Assembly (NCBI RefSeq): GCF_016900775.1
Contig: NZ_JACJKN010000005.1
Coordinates: forward strand, 1 to 64,000
Source: Olsenella uli
Lineage (GTDB): Bacteria; Actinomycetota; Coriobacteriia; Coriobacteriales; Atopobiaceae
Direction: 5' to 3'
DNA length: 64,000 nucleotides
Numbering within the stretch: the stretch's first letter is position 1; the number at the start of each line of letters is the position of its first letter. The notes under the pieces were generated by a model. The model did not search any database. It had not been told where the DNA came from and saw only the letters and a program-made list of their open reading frames with translations. Shown piece after piece: positions 16,427 through 24,949 of the stretch. The position numbers and the translations under genes are program-made.

Positions 16427-17773
16427 CTAGTCGTTGACGGACGTGACGGTGGCATCGATCGAGCCCGTGCCCAGAAGGACGCGCACGGCGTCCCCGCGGG
16501 AGAGCGCGGAGGCCTCCTTCACCACGTGGCCCTCGGCGTCGCGCGCGATGGCGTAGCCGCGCGCGAGCACGGAGAGCGGCGAGAGCGCGTCGAGCGAGGC
16601 GGCGAGGCGCGCGAGCGTGGACTCGGCGGGGCGCAGCAGGCGCGCGGCCAGCTCGCCGAGGCGCTCGGCGGAGCGCTCGGTCGCCTCGCGGTCGCGCGCG
16701 AGGGCGCGCGGAATCGCGTCATGCAGGCGCTGCTCGGTCTGCATGAGGTCCGCCTCGCGGTCGCGCACCGGGGAGAGCGGGTCCGTGAGGCAGCGCCTAG
16801 CGCCGAGCGCCTCGACTGCCACCCGGCGCCTGGAGAGCGCGGCGGACATGGACGTCGCCATGAGGCGCGCGAGCGAGCCCGCCCGCTGGGAGCGGACCTC
16901 GAGCGCGGCGGACATGGCCCGCCCCAGGCGCACCTGGCGCTGGAGCATCTGCCGCTCGACGTCGTCGATCGCCGGCGCCACGGACTCCGCCGCCGCGGTG
17001 GGCGTGGAGGCGCGCCGGTCGGCCACCATGTCGGCGATCGTGGTGTCGGGCTCGTGCCCGATGCCCGTCACCACCGGGACGGGGCAGGCCGCCACGGCGC
17101 GCGCGACCGACTCGTCGTTGAAGCACATGAGGTCCTCGAAGGAGCCGCCGCCGCGCACGAGCAGGATCGCGTCCGGGCGGGCGGCCGCGGCCGTGGCGAG
17201 CGCGCGGACGATGGTGGCGGGGGCGGAGGCGCCCTGCACCGAGCAGCCCACGACATCGATCTCGACGAGAGGGTTGCGCCGCGCGAGCGTGCGCTTGACG
17301 TCCTCGATGACGCTTCCGGAAAGCGAGGTCACCACGCAGACGCGCGAGCAGAACACGGGGACGTGCCGCTTGCGCTCCTGCGCCATGAGGCCCTCGCGCT
17401 CGAGCCGGCGCGCGAGCTCGGCCACCTGCTGGCGGAGCAGCCCCTCGCCCGCCGCCTCAACCCTGCTCGCGACGAAGGAGAGCTTGCCCGAGGCCTGGTA
17501 GACGTCGAACTTGCCCGTGAGCTGCACGGTGAGGCCGTCGCGCAGCTGGAAGCCCATCTTGGCCGCTGTGCCGCGCCAGACGATGACGCTCATGGCGGCG
17601 CCCTCGTCCTTCACCTCGAAGTAGCAGTGGCCCGAGCGGGCGTTGGGCCCGCGGAAGCCCGAGACCTCGCCCGAGACGACGAGCGTCGGCCAGGCGGAGA
17701 CGGCGCCCTTGGCGAGCGCCACGGCGTCGGATACCGAGATGGGCGCCGAGGACGCGCGGGACTCGCCCGACAT
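16427..17773 (-). CDS. xseA: Exodeoxyribonuclease VII large subunit
   Basis: A 448-residue XseA. An N-terminal OB-fold (residues about 10-110, with VSGEVSGFRGP and GHCYFEVKDEGA) is followed by the catalytic domain: VCVVTSLSGSVIEDV, ILLVRGGGSFEDLMCFND and PVVTGIGHEPDTTIAD, then a long coiled coil. The enzyme degrades single-stranded DNA from both ends to oligonucleotides. Its ATG overlaps the stop of the upstream metalloprotease by one base (TGATG), with GGAGGAG as ribosome-binding site. Confidence 0.95.
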   Translation of the reverse strand: MSGESRASSAPISVSDAVALAKGAVSAWPTLVVSGEVSGFRGPNARSGHCYFEVKDEGAAMSVIVWRGTAAKMGFQLRDGLTVQLTGKFDVYQASGKLSFVASRVEAAGEGLLRQQVAELARRLEREGLMAQERKRHVPVFCSRVCVVTSLSGSVIEDVKRTLARRNPLVEIDVVGCSVQGASAPATIVRALATAAAARPDAILLVRGGGSFEDLMCFNDESVARAVAACPVPVVTGIGHEPDTTIADMVADRRASTPTAAAESVAPAIDDVERQMLQRQVRLGRAMSAALEVRSQRAGSLARLMATSMSAALSRRRVAVEALGARRCLTDPLSPVRDREADLMQTEQRLHDAIPRALARDREATERSAERLGELAARLLRPAESTLARLAASLDALSPLSVLARGYAIARDAEGHVVKEASALSRGDAVRVLLGTGSIDATVTSVND

Positions 17774-18474
17774 CACTCCTCCCCCCTGCCGCCGTAGCGG
17801 CCGAGGAGGTAGAGGAGCTGCATGATGGAAGTGAGCGCGGCCGCCACGTACGTGAGCGCCGCGGCGGTGAGGACCTTGCGGGCGCCCTGCTCGTCGAGCC
17901 CGGCGCCGTTCTGGGAGAGGTAGGCGACGGCGCGGCGCGAGGCGTCGATCTCCACGGGCAGCGTGACGAGCTGGAACACCACGGAGAGGGCGAAGAGCAG
18001 GATGGCGAGCTGGACAAGGTTGAGGGCGTTGAGCATCACGCCGAGCACGAGCACGAGCACCCAGCCCTGCTGCGCGATGTTGACCGCCGGGACGAGCGCC
18101 GAGCGCAGGCGGTAGAGCCCGAAGCCCTGGGCGGCCTGGATGGCGTGGCCCGCCTCGTGGCACGCGACGGCGACCGAGGCCACCGACGCCCCGCGGTAGT
18201 TGTCGTCTGAGAGGTGCAGGCGGTTGTCGCGCGGGTCGTAGTGGTCGGTCAGCGAGCCCGCGACGCGCGTGATGCCCACCTCGCCGGCGCCGCCCTCGGC
18301 GAGCATGCGCCGCGCGACGTCCGCGCCCGTGCCGCCGACGTTGGCGGGCACCTTGGACCACTTGCGGTAGGTGCTCCTGATGTAGGCCTGCGCCACGCCG
18401 CCGATGGCGAGGGCCACGAGCGCGATGAGGTAGTAGCCCATGTCAATGCCGTAGAAGCCGTAGTAGAGGGGCAT
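17773..18474 (-). CDS. YugP-type membrane zinc metallopeptidase
   Basis: A 233-residue predicted zinc protease of the YugP family (neutral zinc metallopeptidase). An N-terminal helix (MGYYLIALVALAIGGVAQAY) is followed by a soluble part, the HEAGHAIQAAQGF motif supplying two zinc histidines near residue 106, then helices around 120-170 and a C-terminal helix around 210-225. It appears to be the first gene of an operon with xseA, xseB and the HIT gene; TAGAAT at 18505-18510 on the minus strand is a candidate -10 box. Confidence 0.88.
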   Translation of the reverse strand: MPLYYGFYGIDMGYYLIALVALAIGGVAQAYIRSTYRKWSKVPANVGGTGADVARRMLAEGGAGEVGITRVAGSLTDHYDPRDNRLHLSDDNYRGASVASVAVACHEAGHAIQAAQGFGLYRLRSALVPAVNIAQQGWVLVLVLGVMLNALNLVQLAILLFALSVVFQLVTLPVEIDASRRAVAYLSQNGAGLDEQGARKVLTAAALTYVAAALTSIMQLLYLLGRYGGRGEE

Positions 18475-18561
18475 GTCCTGTCTCCAATCGGTTGACTGAG
18501 GACCATTCTACCCGCGCGCCGGACAATAATTCCCCGGGCGCGCGCCCTTCTCGCCCCGCGG

Positions 18562-19692
18562 CTAGAGCAGCTCGATGCGCCCCTCCTTGACGGTGAGGCC
18601 GACCTCCCCCGCGAGCAGCCGCTCGAGCGTGCGCCCGGCGAGCTCCCAGCGCCAGGAGCGCGAGAGGCGCGAGCCCTCGCGGTCCGAGACGAAGTCGAGC
18701 AGGTCGTCTCTCGTGGCGATGAGCTGCGTGGCCACGCCGCTGCGCTCGGAGACGAGCCGCAGGACCGCGTACATGAGGTCTATCACGCTCTCCGTCTCGG
18801 CGGAGGGCCGGGCGTGGCGCGTGACCTTGGGGCACTCCTCGGCCGGGCACGCGAGGCCCCGCGCGACGGCCGCGACGAGCCGCGCCCCCTCGCGCTCGCC
18901 GAGCTGGTCGGTCCCGCGGATGCGCCTCAGTCGCTCGAGGGTGGTCGGCGCGCGCTTGCAGACCTCGACGGCCACCTCGTCGGAGACGACCCACTTGCGC
19001 GGGACGTCGCGCCGGGCGGCCACCTCCTCGCGCCAGGCGCACACCTCGCGCGCGACGGCAAGCTGCCGGCGCGTCAGCGAGCCCGAGCGCCGGAGCCTGA
19101 GGTAGGCCTCCCGGGGGTCGCGCCGCACGCGCGCCGGGTCGGCGAGCTCGGCCATCTCGGGCTCGACCCACGAGAGCCGGTCGAGCTCGACCAGGCGCGC
19201 CATCATCGTCTCGTAGATCCCCGGCAGGTAGCGGACGTCGTCCTCGGCGTAGGCGAGCTGCTCGGGGTCGAGGGGGCGCCTCGACCAGTCAGTGAGCGAC
19301 TCGGCCTTGGGCAGGTGGACGCCGCAGTAGGCGTCCACGAGCGCGCCGTAGCTCGCCTGCTGGCGCATGCCGAGGAAGGCCGCGGCGACCTGCGTGTCGA
19401 ACACGGGCGCGCACGCGCAGCCGAGCCCGTCGAGCAGGACCTCGATGTCCTGGCTGCAGGCGTGCAGGACCTTCGTGACCGTGGGGTCCTCGAGAAGCGC
19501 CCGGAGGGGCGCGAGGTCATCTATGAGGATGGGGTCGATGGCGGCAATCTCGTCTCCCGCGGCGACCTGGACGAGGCAGAGCCGGGGATAGTAGGTCTTC
19601 TCGCGCAGGAACTCGGTGTCCACGGCGAGGACCTTGGCAGATGCGGCGCGCTCGCAGAAGTCGGCAAGCTCGGAGGGGGTCGATACGTACAC
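18562..19692 (-). CDS. rnd: Ribonuclease D
   Basis: A 376-residue 3'-5' exoribonuclease of the DEDD-Y family acting in RNA trimming. The DxE motif is in AVDTEFLREKTYYPRLCLVQ, then HACSQDIEVLLDGLG and the YAEDDVRYL motif with the Tyr and Asp of ExoIII. HRDC-like helical regions follow (about residues 210-290). The start is GTG at 19692 with a poor ribosome-binding site; no better in-frame start exists before an upstream stop. It is divergent from the lipid kinase gene. Confidence 0.92.
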   Translation of the reverse strand: MYVSTPSELADFCERAASAKVLAVDTEFLREKTYYPRLCLVQVAAGDEIAAIDPILIDDLAPLRALLEDPTVTKVLHACSQDIEVLLDGLGCACAPVFDTQVAAAFLGMRQQASYGALVDAYCGVHLPKAESLTDWSRRPLDPEQLAYAEDDVRYLPGIYETMMARLVELDRLSWVEPEMAELADPARVRRDPREAYLRLRRSGSLTRRQLAVAREVCAWREEVAARRDVPRKWVVSDEVAVEVCKRAPTTLERLRRIRGTDQLGEREGARLVAAVARGLACPAEECPKVTRHARPSAETESVIDLMYAVLRLVSERSGVATQLIATRDDLLDFVSDREGSRLSRSWRWELAGRTLERLLAGEVGLTVKEGRIELL

Positions 19693-19808
19693 GGCGCTCG
19701 ATTCTGTGTCATGCGAGGTTTGGGTACCATAAGGGGGTGCCGCGCCCCTCGCGGGCGGCGGCGCGTTCCATGATACCCAATAGCCCCCGCGTCCCGGGGA
19801 GGAGACCC

Positions 19809-20783
19809 ATGCGCACCCTCATCATCCACAACCCGAGGTCCGGATTCGGCTCGGACGCCGTGTTCCAGTTCGAGCGCTCGCTCGCGCGTGAGGGCGACGA
19901 GTGCGTGCTCAGGGTCCTCGACGAGGACTTCGACGCGCGCGAGGCCTGCGCGGGGGCCGAGGGCTTCGACCTCGTGGTGGCCTCGGGCGGCGACGGCACC
20001 GTGGCCGCGCTCCTGCACGCCCTCGCCGGGACGGGCATCCCGGTCTGCGTCTTTCCCTCCGGCACCGCCAACCTGCTCGCCGCCAACATCGGCAACGCGC
20101 CCGAGCCCTCCGCGCTCGCGCGCGCCTGCCGCAAGGGCAAGACGGCCCTCGTCGACCTCGGCGAGATCTCCTGGTCGGACGCGCGCGGGGCGGGCGGCTC
20201 GCGCGGCTTTGCCCTCATGTCGGGGACGGGCTTCGACGCCCAGCTCATGCAGGCGGCGCTGCCCAACAAGGCCATCATGGGCCAGGCGGCCTACTTCGCC
20301 GCGGCGCTCTCCAACCCCCGCCCCGCGGTCGTGCGCTTCCGCATCACCGTGGACGGGGCCACCCACGAGCGCGAGGGGATCACCTGCCTCGTCGCCAACA
20401 ACGCGATGATACAGGGGGACATCGAGCTCATCCCCGACTGCCGGATGGACGACGGCATGCTCGACGTCATCGTGGCCGAGACCTCCGACGCCGCCCAGCT
20501 CCTGAAGCCCCTCGCCTTCGGGCTCATGGACCGCAGCGGCAAGGTGATGGGCAGGCCCCACCTGGAGAGCTTCCGCGGCCGCGAGATACACGTCGAGATC
20601 GACGAGCCCGCGGCGCTCGAGGTGGACGGCGACGTGATCCCCGGCCTCGTGACCTCCTACGAGGCGCGCGTGCTCCCCGCCGCCGCGCGCATCGTCGTCG
20701 ACTCGATGGGCCCCTACGCGAGCGGCGACGACGGCCCGAGCCGCTTTGGCGGCTCCGACGTCATCGCCTACCCCGACGCATAG
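19809..20783 (+). CDS. Diacylglycerol kinase family lipid kinase
   Basis: A 324-residue DagK/YegS-type kinase. It starts TLIIHNPRSGFGSDA, has the nucleotide-binding motif VVASGGDGTVAALLHAL near residue 62 and VFPSGTANLLAANIG; the C-terminal beta-sandwich ends with EVDGDVIPG. These enzymes phosphorylate diacylglycerol or related lipids at the inner membrane face. GGGGAGGAG precedes the ATG at 19809; the frame upstream overlaps rnd and is rejected. Confidence 0.92.
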   Translation: MRTLIIHNPRSGFGSDAVFQFERSLAREGDECVLRVLDEDFDAREACAGAEGFDLVVASGGDGTVAALLHALAGTGIPVCVFPSGTANLLAANIGNAPEPSALARACRKGKTALVDLGEISWSDARGAGGSRGFALMSGTGFDAQLMQAALPNKAIMGQAAYFAAALSNPRPAVVRFRITVDGATHEREGITCLVANNAMIQGDIELIPDCRMDDGMLDVIVAETSDAAQLLKPLAFGLMDRSGKVMGRPHLESFRGREIHVEIDEPAALEVDGDVIPGLVTSYEARVLPAAARIVVDSMGPYASGDDGPSRFGGSDVIAYPDA

Positions 20784-21149
20784 CGACGCCCTCGCCGGAG
20801 GTCAAGCGTCGAGACGGAACGCGCCGCCCCGGCCGGTGCGTACGGCGGGCCATGGGCTTAGCCACCTTCGGCGCCGCCGCTTTGGGGGTTGCGGCAATCC
20901 CGCGCCCGTGGCGTTGCCGAATGCGGGGCTATGGCGGCAGTCGCCCCGCCACAACCCCGCAATCCGCAACGTGCCGAGAAGAACGTCCAGTTGACGCCCG
21001 CATCCGGCTGCCATAATCCCCAAAGCGACAACGCCTGCGGCCCGGGAGTTGCCACGAGCCCGAATCCCGCAACGCGCGCATGCCCCCGGCCCTCGCACCC
21101 AATTCCTGGCGGCGGGAGCGCCATGAGAAGCGAGCTCCCGAGGCCGCCC
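20784..21149. repeat. GTTGC repeat region between convergent genes
   Basis: A 366-bp gap with no gene. About five copies, in both orientations, of a family with consensus GTTGCsGnATkCGGG lie between about 20886 and 21075, mixed with CCCCAAAG/CTTTGGGG half-sites (20879 and 21018 areas). A GAGAAGAAC 9-mer is at 20976-20984. This family differs from the GCATGC and TCCG repeats elsewhere in the window. Confidence 0.65.
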
Positions 21150-21467
21150 CTACCCCAGACCGAGGGCGGCGAGCGCCGCGTAGGAGGCCATCCCCGTGAC
21201 GGCGCACCAGATGAGCGAGCCCGTCCTTCTCGCCACGAGGGCCACGAGGGCGGCCGCGACGAGCGGCGCCGGCCGGAGCGGGGCGGCGGGGTCGAAGAGG
21301 TCGTTTGCCACGAGGGCGGCGAAGGCGGCGGGAGGGATGAGCGCGAGCGCCTCGCCCGTGCGCGGCGAGAGCGGCCGGCCCTTGAGGGCGAGCAGCGGCA
21401 GGCAGCGGCAGGCGAGCATCACGACGAGCACGCACGCGTAGAAGACGAGGAAGTCAGAGCCGCTCAC
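21150..21467 (-). CDS. azlD: AzlD-family branched-chain amino acid exporter subunit
   Basis: A 105-residue protein with three to four hydrophobic helices, matching AzlD, the small partner of AzlC. It begins DFLVFYACVLVVMLACRCLPLL, and ALIPPAAFAALV is characteristic. The start is GTG, overlapping the AzlC stop by 4 nt (GTGA). The pair exports branched-chain amino acids or analogues in characterised cases. Confidence 0.88.
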   Translation of the reverse strand: MSGSDFLVFYACVLVVMLACRCLPLLALKGRPLSPRTGEALALIPPAAFAALVANDLFDPAAPLRPAPLVAAALVALVARRTGSLIWCAVTGMASYAALAALGLG

Positions 21468-22159
21468 CGCGCACGCCTCCCCCGCGCGAGGGCGTCGGCG
21501 GCGAGCCCGGCCGCGACGCCCGCGATCGCCCCGAAGAAGACCGCGAGCGAGCCCGCCCCGCAGAGCCTAAGCGCCACGACCGTGCAGGCGGCGGCGAGCG
21601 CCGCCGCGGCCGTGCGCGCGACCCATCGCTGCCCCACGAGCAGGCAGACGAAGATCGACGTCATGGCGAACGACATGACGGCGGTGGGGATGGCGAGCGC
21701 GGGGCCCACCGCGGCGCCGAGCGCGTTGGCGGCGGCCCAGGAGAGCATGCTCATGAGGTTGACGAGCGTCGCGCGCAGGGGCGTCCAGGCGCCGTCGGAG
21801 ACGAAGCGGTCGAGGTTGACGCCGAAGCTCTCGTCAGTCACCGTGGCGGCGAAGAGGACCGCGAGCGGCCGCGGCGCGGACGAGACGTGCGGCGCGAGCG
21901 CGGCGGCGTAGAGGGTCTGCCGCGCGCTCAGCAGCGAGACGCTCGCCACCATGGCGGCGACGGGTGTGCCAGCGAGGGCGAGCGAGGACATCATGAACTG
22001 TCCCGCGCCCGAGTAGAAGGTCGCAGAGACCACGAAGGCCCAGAGCGGCGAGAGGCCGGCCTCGGCCTCCATGACCCCGCAGGGGATGCCGATGGTGAGG
22101 TACCCCAGCATGACGGGCAGCGCCGCCGCGGCCGCGGCGCGCAGGTCGGACCGGCCCAT
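21464..22159 (-). CDS. azlC: AzlC-family branched-chain amino acid exporter
   Basis: A 231-residue inner-membrane protein of the AzlC/YgaZ family. It starts in the usual way with AALPVMLGYLTIGIPCGVM and continues AFVVSATFYSGAGQFMM and FAATVTDESFGVN, with about six to seven helices. The start at 22159 lies 8 nt after the stop of the upstream oxidoreductase and lacks a clear Shine-Dalgarno, so it is probably translated by coupling. Confidence 0.9.
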   Translation of the reverse strand: MGRSDLRAAAAAALPVMLGYLTIGIPCGVMEAEAGLSPLWAFVVSATFYSGAGQFMMSSLALAGTPVAAMVASVSLLSARQTLYAAALAPHVSSAPRPLAVLFAATVTDESFGVNLDRFVSDGAWTPLRATLVNLMSMLSWAAANALGAAVGPALAIPTAVMSFAMTSIFVCLLVGQRWVARTAAAALAAACTVVALRLCGAGSLAVFFGAIAGVAAGLAADALARGRRAR

Positions 22160-22167
22160 CCGCGCGC

Positions 22168-23229
22168 TCAGAGGAGGTCCGCCGGGAAGCGCACGCCCGC
22201 CTGGCGGCGCACCTCGTCCATCACGGCCAGGGAGTCGAGCGTCACGCGCTCGAAGCGCTCCCGCGCCGCGAGAGCCGCCGCGTCGCCGCGCGCCGCGGCC
22301 ACGAAGTCGGCGAGCTCGCAGACCATGTCGTTCTCGGGCACCTCCACCTCGAGGGGCCGCATCTCGGCCCGCTCGACGCGGAAGACCTGGCCCGCGACCG
22401 CGCACTCGTGGAGCCACAGGCGCTCGGGGCCCGAGGTGGGCTCCCAGACGAGCGTGCCGCGCTCGCCCTCGACCTGCGAGCCGAGCATCCCGTCGCTCGC
22501 CTTGCCGTAGGAGAGGCTCACGACCTTGTCGGCGTAGCCGAGGATGACCTCGCCGGCGAGGTCGATCGTCGAGCAGGGGTCCCCCTCGGCGCATCCCGGC
22601 ACCGGCGCCGTGACGGAGAGCGCGCGCACCTCGTCCGGGCGGCCGAAGAGCGCGACCGCGGGCTCCACGCAGTAGACGCCGATGTCCATGAGGGCGCCGG
22701 CCGCGAGGGCGGGGTCGAAGATGTTGACGCGCTCCCCCGCGAGCAGGCGCGGCATGCGCGAGGAGACCTTGGAGAAGCGGATCGTGGCGAGGCGCACCGG
22801 GCCCAGCTCCCCCGAGACGACGCGCTCGATGGCGCGGAAGCTGGGGGTGTGCAGGCTGCGCGTCGCCTCGAGCGCGACCACGCCCGCGGCGCGCGCCGCG
22901 TCGAAGACCTCGCGGGCCTCGCGCTCGTTGGAGGCGAGCGCCTTCTCGACGAGCACGTGCTTGCCGCCGGCGATCATCCTGAGCGTCTGGGAGGCGTGCA
23001 GCGCGTTGGGGCTCGCCACGTAGACGGCGTCGACCTCGGGGCTCCCCGCGAGCGCGTCGAGATCGTCGAAGAACAGGCGCGCGCCGCGCGGGCCGCCAAA
23101 GGAGCGGGCGCGGTCCAGGTCGCGCGAGTAGGTGCCGACGAGCTCGACGCCCTCGCACTCCGCGAGCGCGTCGCAAAAGCGCGCGCAGATGCCGCTCGTC
23201 CCGATCGTCGCGATGCGCAGGCCCTCCAC
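22168..23229 (-). CDS. Gfo/Idh/MocA-family oxidoreductase
   Basis: A 353-residue NAD(P)-dependent dehydrogenase. The Rossmann start is LRIATIGTSGICARFCDAL; VDAVYVASPNALH and GKHVLVEKALASNEREA are family motifs including the EK pair, and GVYCVEPAVALFG follows. The start is GTG at 23229 after GGAAAGGGG; the longer frame is rejected. Substrate unknown, usually a sugar or inositol derivative. It sits directly upstream of azlC on the same strand. Confidence 0.87.
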   Translation of the reverse strand: MEGLRIATIGTSGICARFCDALAECEGVELVGTYSRDLDRARSFGGPRGARLFFDDLDALAGSPEVDAVYVASPNALHASQTLRMIAGGKHVLVEKALASNEREAREVFDAARAAGVVALEATRSLHTPSFRAIERVVSGELGPVRLATIRFSKVSSRMPRLLAGERVNIFDPALAAGALMDIGVYCVEPAVALFGRPDEVRALSVTAPVPGCAEGDPCSTIDLAGEVILGYADKVVSLSYGKASDGMLGSQVEGERGTLVWEPTSGPERLWLHECAVAGQVFRVERAEMRPLEVEVPENDMVCELADFVAAARGDAAALAARERFERVTLDSLAVMDEVRRQAGVRFPADLL

Positions 23230-23378
23230 GTGGTTCCCCTTTCCGCCGCTCGGTCGCGTGCACCGGCCGTGCCGGCGCCTCGATTGTACACTGCGCCCCG
23301 CGCCCCGACCTTCTCGCGCGCCGGGCGCGCCGAGGACTGCTAAGGTCATGTCTTGGAAACTACGCAAGGAGGACGAAG

Positions 23379-24095
23379 ATGTACTCGTTCGGTGGCCGCG
23401 TCCGCTACAGCGAGTGCGACGACACGGGACGCCTCTCGCTCGTCTCGCTCATGAACTACTTCCAGGACTGCTCGACCTTCCAGTCGGAGAGCCTGGGCCT
23501 GGGCATCTCCCGGCTCACCGAGGAGCGCCTCGCCTGGGTGCTCGCGCTCTGGAGGATAGAGATAGACGAGCTGCCGCCCTTCGGCGCGCCCGTCGAGGTC
23601 CGCACGTGGTGCTACGAGATGACGCGCGCCCACGCGCGGCGCAACTTCGAGCTTCGCGGCGAGGGCGGCCGCTCGCTCGCCCGGGCGGACTCGCAGTGGA
23701 TCGTGTACGACGTCGAGCGCGGCCGCGCGACCCGCGTGCCCGAGCACCAGCTCGTCTACGCCTCGGCCGAGCCGCCGCTCGAGATGGGGCCGCTCGACCG
23801 ACGCATGCGCGCCGAGGGCGAGGGCGTGAGCTGCCCGAGCGTCGTCGTGGGGGCGCGCAGCATAGACACCAACCACCACGTCAACAACGCCCAGTACGTG
23901 CTCTTCGCCGAGGACGCGCTTGACGGGCTCGGGGTGCGCCCCCGGCCGGCGACGCTCTCGGTGCGCTACTGCGCGCAGGCGCGCCTCGGGGACGTGGTCA
24001 CGCCCGTCGCCCACGCGCGCGCCGACGGCTGGGACGTGAGCCTCAACGACGCGGCGGGGGCGAGCTTCGCCCTCGTCAGGTTTCAGGAACGCTAG
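23379..24095 (+). CDS. Acyl-ACP thioesterase family protein
   Basis: A 238-residue double-hotdog thioesterase related to plant FatA/B and bacterial acyl-ACP thioesterases, releasing fatty acids from acyl carrier protein. It starts GGRVRYSECDDTGRLSLVSLMNYFQDCS; the catalytic region is DTNHHVNNAQYV near residue 167. AAGGAGGAC precedes the ATG. It is the first of four closely spaced plus-strand genes. Confidence 0.88.
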   Translation: MYSFGGRVRYSECDDTGRLSLVSLMNYFQDCSTFQSESLGLGISRLTEERLAWVLALWRIEIDELPPFGAPVEVRTWCYEMTRAHARRNFELRGEGGRSLARADSQWIVYDVERGRATRVPEHQLVYASAEPPLEMGPLDRRMRAEGEGVSCPSVVVGARSIDTNHHVNNAQYVLFAEDALDGLGVRPRPATLSVRYCAQARLGDVVTPVAHARADGWDVSLNDAAGASFALVRFQER

Positions 24096-24103
24096 GAGGG
24101 ACC

Positions 24104-24535
24104 ATGGAAGACAGAAGGACCGTGCGCGTTGCCGCGGGCATCATCCACCGCGACGGGCGCATCCTCGCCGCGCACCGCACAGACGGGGCGCTGCCCGGGG
24201 GCTGGGAGCTTCCCGGCGGCAAGATCGAGCCCGGAGAGACGGCCGTCGAGGCGCTGCGCCGCGAGGTGCGCGAGGAGCTCGGCTGCCCCGTGCGCTCGGC
24301 CTGGCCCTACGACACCGTCGAGTACGACTACCCCGACTTCCACCTCTCGATGGACTGCCTCGTCTGCACGCTCGACGACGCCGCGGAGCCGACCGTGGCC
24401 GACGCGTCTCACGACGAGCTGCGCTGGCTCGCGCGCGGCGAGCTCGCCGACGTCGAGTGGCTGCCCGCCGACGTGGCGCTCGTGGGCGCGCTCTCGTACT
24501 ACTGGGACGAGGCGCTCTCGGACCAGATGCTCTGA
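24104..24535 (+). CDS. MutT-like Nudix hydrolase
   Basis: A 143-residue Nudix protein. The Nudix box reads GGKIEPGETAVEALRREVREELG, whose key residues are the E-x-x-E-E catalytic set; VRVAAGIIHRDGRILAAHR at the start matches MutT/NudG types that clean oxidised or modified nucleotides. It starts 8 nt after the thioesterase stop with AGGAGGG in between. Confidence 0.9.
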   Translation: MEDRRTVRVAAGIIHRDGRILAAHRTDGALPGGWELPGGKIEPGETAVEALRREVREELGCPVRSAWPYDTVEYDYPDFHLSMDCLVCTLDDAAEPTVADASHDELRWLARGELADVEWLPADVALVGALSYYWDEALSDQML

Positions 24536-24564
24536 CGCGCGGCCGGGGCGGCCGCCGGGGCTGC

Positions 24565-24570
24565 TATGAT
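24565..24570 (+). promoter_or_regulatory. Candidate -10 box before the single-helix protein and thyA
   Basis: TATGAT, 26 bp before the chosen GTG start. It overlaps the ATG pair that an automatic caller would take as the gene start. No good -35 seen. Confidence 0.35.
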
Positions 24571-24595
24571 GGGGCAAGCCAACGAGAGGAGCATC

Positions 24596-24922
24596 GTGAA
24601 CGAACAGCCCGACGAGAGGAGCCTCACACCCGAGGCCCCCGTCATCGAGAGCGCGAGCGGCACCACCGACCCGCGCAACTCGGAGTCCGGCCCGACCGCC
24701 TACGTCGTGTTCGGCGTGGTCGCGGCCCTGCTCGTCCTTCTCGCCATGAGCTTCTCCAGCTGCAGCTCCGCGCTCGGCTCGATCGCGAGCAGCTCGCGCC
24801 TGTGGGATGACGCGTGGACGGACGACGACTGGGACGGCGACTGGGACGAGGGGTACGGGACAGGCCTGCCCTGGGCCGAGGACGGGCACGCGGCCCCCTT
24901 CGAGAGCCCGTATGACGCCTAG
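24596..24922 (+). CDS. Single-helix membrane protein, unknown function
   Basis: A 108-residue protein. It has a hydrophilic N-terminus of about 37 residues, one membrane helix (AYVVFGVVAALLVLLAMSF), then a Ser/Cys-rich stretch and an acidic aromatic tail (DDAWTDDDWDGDWDEGYG). I chose the GTG at 24596, which has AGAGGAG 6 nt upstream; the ATG at 24566 lies inside a -10-like sequence. It is not recognised as a known family. It may be cotranscribed with thyA 27 bp downstream. Confidence 0.65.
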   Translation: MNEQPDERSLTPEAPVIESASGTTDPRNSESGPTAYVVFGVVAALLVLLAMSFSSCSSALGSIASSSRLWDDAWTDDDWDGDWDEGYGTGLPWAEDGHAAPFESPYDA

Positions 24923-24949
24923 GGCGACGGGACGGCGAGGAGGGACGCG

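Noticed and set aside
21464-23263. A 599-residue oxidoreductase-overlapping AzlC fusion
   Set aside because: The N-terminal part is an Arg-rich shadow of the Gfo/Idh/MocA gene; AzlC begins normally at 22159.
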